Shown: positions 30,396 to 31,665 of the stretch, piece by piece | Layout of the letters: each line of letters opens with the position of its first letter | Numbering within the stretch: the first letter of the stretch is position 1 | From: Terramyces sp. JEL0728 | Taxonomy: Eukaryota; Chytridiomycota; Chytridiomycetes; Rhizophydiales; Terramycetaceae | NCBI GenBank assembly: GCA_027603945.1 | Contig: JADIIU010000141.1 | Location: 1-31,665, forward strand | Length of the DNA stretch: 31,665 bases | Direction of reading: 5' to 3' | Position numbers and translations under genes: made by a program | The notes under the pieces: model-generated | What the model saw: the letters and a program-made list of their open reading frames with translations, nothing else | What the model was told of the DNA's origin: nothing | The model's database searches: none

Positions 30396-31665
30396 TTAAA
30401 ATGCGACTGCCAGTACAATTGCGTAGAAAGCCGAAGTGAGTGCCTTTAATCCTTCTGCAGAAGATGGAGTTCTATATGCATTTGATGTTCCGTAAAGCAC
30501 GCGGGCAGTTGTCGTAGTAGCAGCTTTGTTTGTTGTGTATTGAACAGTAGTGGCAGCGTTTGCCTTAGTAGTCGATCTGTACAATGGGGTAGTTACGACA
30601 GGTGCAGGAGGTTGATATACTGAAACAGAGTAAACCTTTGAAAGTGTTTTCCCATATTCTGCTGGAGTAGTGGTTGTAAATACTGGATTGGCGACATCAT
30701 ATTTTGCGCGAGTAACTGCAGAGTACGTCTTACTATATACTGGAGGTGTACTAGTTTGAGGAGTAGCTGTGGTAGCCGGACCATAAGTCTTGAGCGACGA
30801 GCTAGTTGTAGTAACTGTGGTAGCTGGACCATAAGTCTTGAGCGACGAGCTAGTTGTGGTAGGAGTAGCTGTAGTGGCTGTGGTAGTACCAGACTTTGAA
30901 GTAGATTGACTAGATGTAGTGCATGGAGTTGAGGTAGACTTTGAGGACGTTGTGGTTGTACTGCTTGTCTGGGAGTTGGTAGTAGATGCAGAAGTTGTGC
31001 ATGGGGTAGTGGTAGAACGTTGGGTAGTTGTACCAGTAGTAGTGGAGCCAGTTGTGGTTCCAGTAGTAGTAGTTCCAGTAGTAGTTCCAGTAGTAGTTCC
31101 AGTAGTAGTTCCAGTAGTTGTACCAGTTGTGGTTCCAGTAGTAGTTCCAGTTGTGGTTCCAGTAGTACTGCAAGTTGTAGATGCACTAGTAGTAGTGGTG
31201 TGTTGATACGAAGGCTTGGTAGTAGTAGTGTGTTGATACGATGGCTTGGTAGTAGTAGTGTTTGTGTTGGTAGTGGTGGTGTGTTGGTACGAAGGCTTAG
31301 TAGTGGTGGTGTGTTCGAAGGCTTGGTAGGGTAGTTGTGTTGAGTGGTGGTGTGTTGGTAAGATGGCTTGGTAGTGGTGGTGTGTTCGAAGGCTTGGTAG
31401 GGTAGTTGTGTTGATGTGTTGGTACGAAGGTTTAGTAGTAGTAGTGTGTTGATACGAAGGCTTAGTAGTGGTGGTGTGCTGGTACGAAGGTTTCGTAGTA
31501 GTAGTGTGTTCATACGATGGTTTAGTGGTAGTAGTGTGTTGGTACGAAGGCTTAGTAGTGGTAGTGTGTTGGTAAGATGGTTTAGTGGTAGTAGTGTGTT
31601 GATACGAAGGCTTGGGTGTGTTTTTAGTGAAGGCTTGGTAGGGTAGTTGTGTTGATGTGTTTTTA
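30396..31665 (-). CDS. Thr-rich repeat protein with probable GPI anchor, 5' partial
   Basis: About 422 aa are visible; the start lies beyond the window edge. One frame stays open from the edge to TAA 30396-30398. From the N-side: copies of KPSYQHTTTT, then TTTG repeats, a Ser/Thr linker with two cysteines, two copies of TSSSLKTYGPATT, a Pro/Tyr-rich region (PPVYSKTYSAVTRAKYDV) and a C-terminus SAEGLKALTSAFYAIVLAVAF-like, shaped as a GPI-attachment signal: small residues, a short spacer and a hydrophobic tail. This composition is that of a heavily O-glycosylated wall or surface protein. There is no ATG in the visible frame. Other frames are also open because of the repeats, and part of the KPSYQH array is read out of phase. 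The length of the array is open to assembly error. Confidence 0.6.
   Translation of the reverse strand, partial: KNTSTQLPYQAFTKNTPKPSYQHTTTTKPSYQHTTTTKPSYQHTTTTKPSYEHTTTTKPSYQHTTTTKPSYQHTTTTKPSYQHINTTTLPSLRTHHHYQAILPTHHHSTQLPYQAFEHTTTTKPSYQHTTTTNTNTTTTKPSYQHTTTTKPSYQHTTTTSASTTCSTTGTTTGTTTGTTTGTTTGTTTGTTTGTTTGTTTTGTTTGSTTTGTTTQRSTTTPCTTSASTTNSQTSSTTTTSSKSTSTPCTTSSQSTSKSGTTTATTATPTTTSSSLKTYGPATTVTTTSSSLKTYGPATTATPQTSTPPVYSKTYSAVTRAKYDVANPVFTTTTPAEYGKTLSKVYSVSVYQPPAPVVTTPLYRSTTKANAATTVQYTTNKAATTTTARVLYGTSNAYRTPSSAEGLKALTSAFYAIVLAVAF
30769..30859 (-). repeat. 48-bp tandem duplication in the surface protein
   Basis: Two nearly identical copies, offset by 48 bases, encode TSSSLKTYGPATT plus a variable linker (VT / ATP). 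Only a few third-position or single-base differences are seen, so the duplication looks recent. It remains in frame (16 codons). Confidence 0.65.
31023..31168 (-). repeat. 12-bp tandem repeat encoding TTTG
   Basis: About a dozen units of a 12-base repeat (plus strand GTTCCAGTAGTA and variants) encode GTTT. One unit is extended by a codon (GTTTT), so the array stays in frame. It would form a flexible, glycosylated stalk. Confidence 0.65.
31188..31665 (-). repeat. 30-bp repeat array encoding KPSYQHTTTT
   Basis: At least ten full or partial units, running off the window. Units differ mainly at third positions (TAC/TAT, ACC/ACT) and at Q/E. Three variant blocks contain CAACACAACTACCCTACCAAG, a 21-base join (its middle is AACTACCCTACC) that changes the phase of the following unit. 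As a result some copies are read as THHHYQAILPTHHH instead of TTTTKPSYQH before the original frame returns. Confidence 0.65.

Noticed and set aside
30919..31334. Plus-strand frames reading poly-Val/Pro and poly-Ser
   Set aside because: These are antisense readings of the Thr-rich repeats.
30593..31513. Minus-strand frame reading Leu/Pro/Thr-rich repeats in another phase
   Set aside because: The alternative frame from the window edge to 30396 is longer, gives the regular KPSYQHTTTT and TTTG repeats and ends in a GPI-type tail; this one ends without any such structure.
31188..31665. Regular 30-bp repeats as a CRISPR-like array
   Set aside because: The units are contiguous, coding and diverge at third positions; there are no unique spacers, and the host is a eukaryote.

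Overview
The window is nuclear DNA of a eukaryote with a very compact genome. It carries about 21 protein genes on both strands, most separated by only 1 to 60 bases, and almost all are cut by extremely short spliceosomal introns. I could place 48 introns by joining reading frames through conserved family motifs. Forty-four of them are 19-21 nt long, nearly all starting GTA and ending with a branch-like YTNAY element a few bases before AG. Gene content (Csm3/Tipin, Med15, an Hos4-like ankyrin protein, Irc3, Tim22, metaxin, Clu, Rad17, RNA polymerase III RPC9) points to an opisthokont. Because a full-length Nap1/HEM subunit of the SCAR/WAVE complex is also present, and Dikarya lack this complex, I infer an early-diverging fungus or close relative (rozellid, aphelid or chytrid-like). 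That placement is inference only.

Layout. 1-1.5 kb: a Csm3/Tipin replication-fork gene, then a gene that I read as ornithine decarboxylase antizyme with a +1 frameshift at TCT-TGA. 1.5-3.6 kb (minus): a protein resembling NARG2/ICE2 of the little elongation complex. 3.7-6.5 kb (plus): mitochondrial helicase Irc3, SNARE Bet1, translocase Tim22. 6.7-10.4 kb (plus): Nap1/HEM with eight micro-introns. 10.4-11.2 kb (minus): Rogdi/Rav2. 11.2-11.9 kb: Cmc2 and an unidentified small gene. 12-15.6 kb (minus): Mediator subunit Med15. 16-17.6 kb (minus): a degenerate condensation/acyltransferase-like protein. 18-21.2 kb (plus): ankyrin protein resembling Hos4. 21.2-22.6 kb (minus): RPC9 and metaxin. 22.6-28.4 kb (plus): ZNF511-like zinc finger, Clu, Rad17 and a 62-residue orphan. 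28.4-29.1 kb (minus): a four-EF-hand protein. 29.6-30.4 kb (plus): a PX-domain protein. 30.4 kb to the end (minus): a Thr-rich, repeat-bearing, probably GPI-anchored surface protein that runs off the window.

The genes do not form one pathway. Several fall into common themes: mitochondrial biogenesis (Irc3, Tim22, Cmc2, metaxin, Clu), S-phase checkpoint (Csm3, Rad17), transcription (NARG2-like, Med15, RPC9, Hos4-like) and membrane traffic or acidification (Bet1, Rogdi, PX protein). The points most worth checking are the antizyme frameshift, the intron size class with its few 43-51 nt exceptions, the Nap1 gene, the almost absent spacers between divergent or convergent genes, and the frame-shifting repeats of the terminal surface protein.
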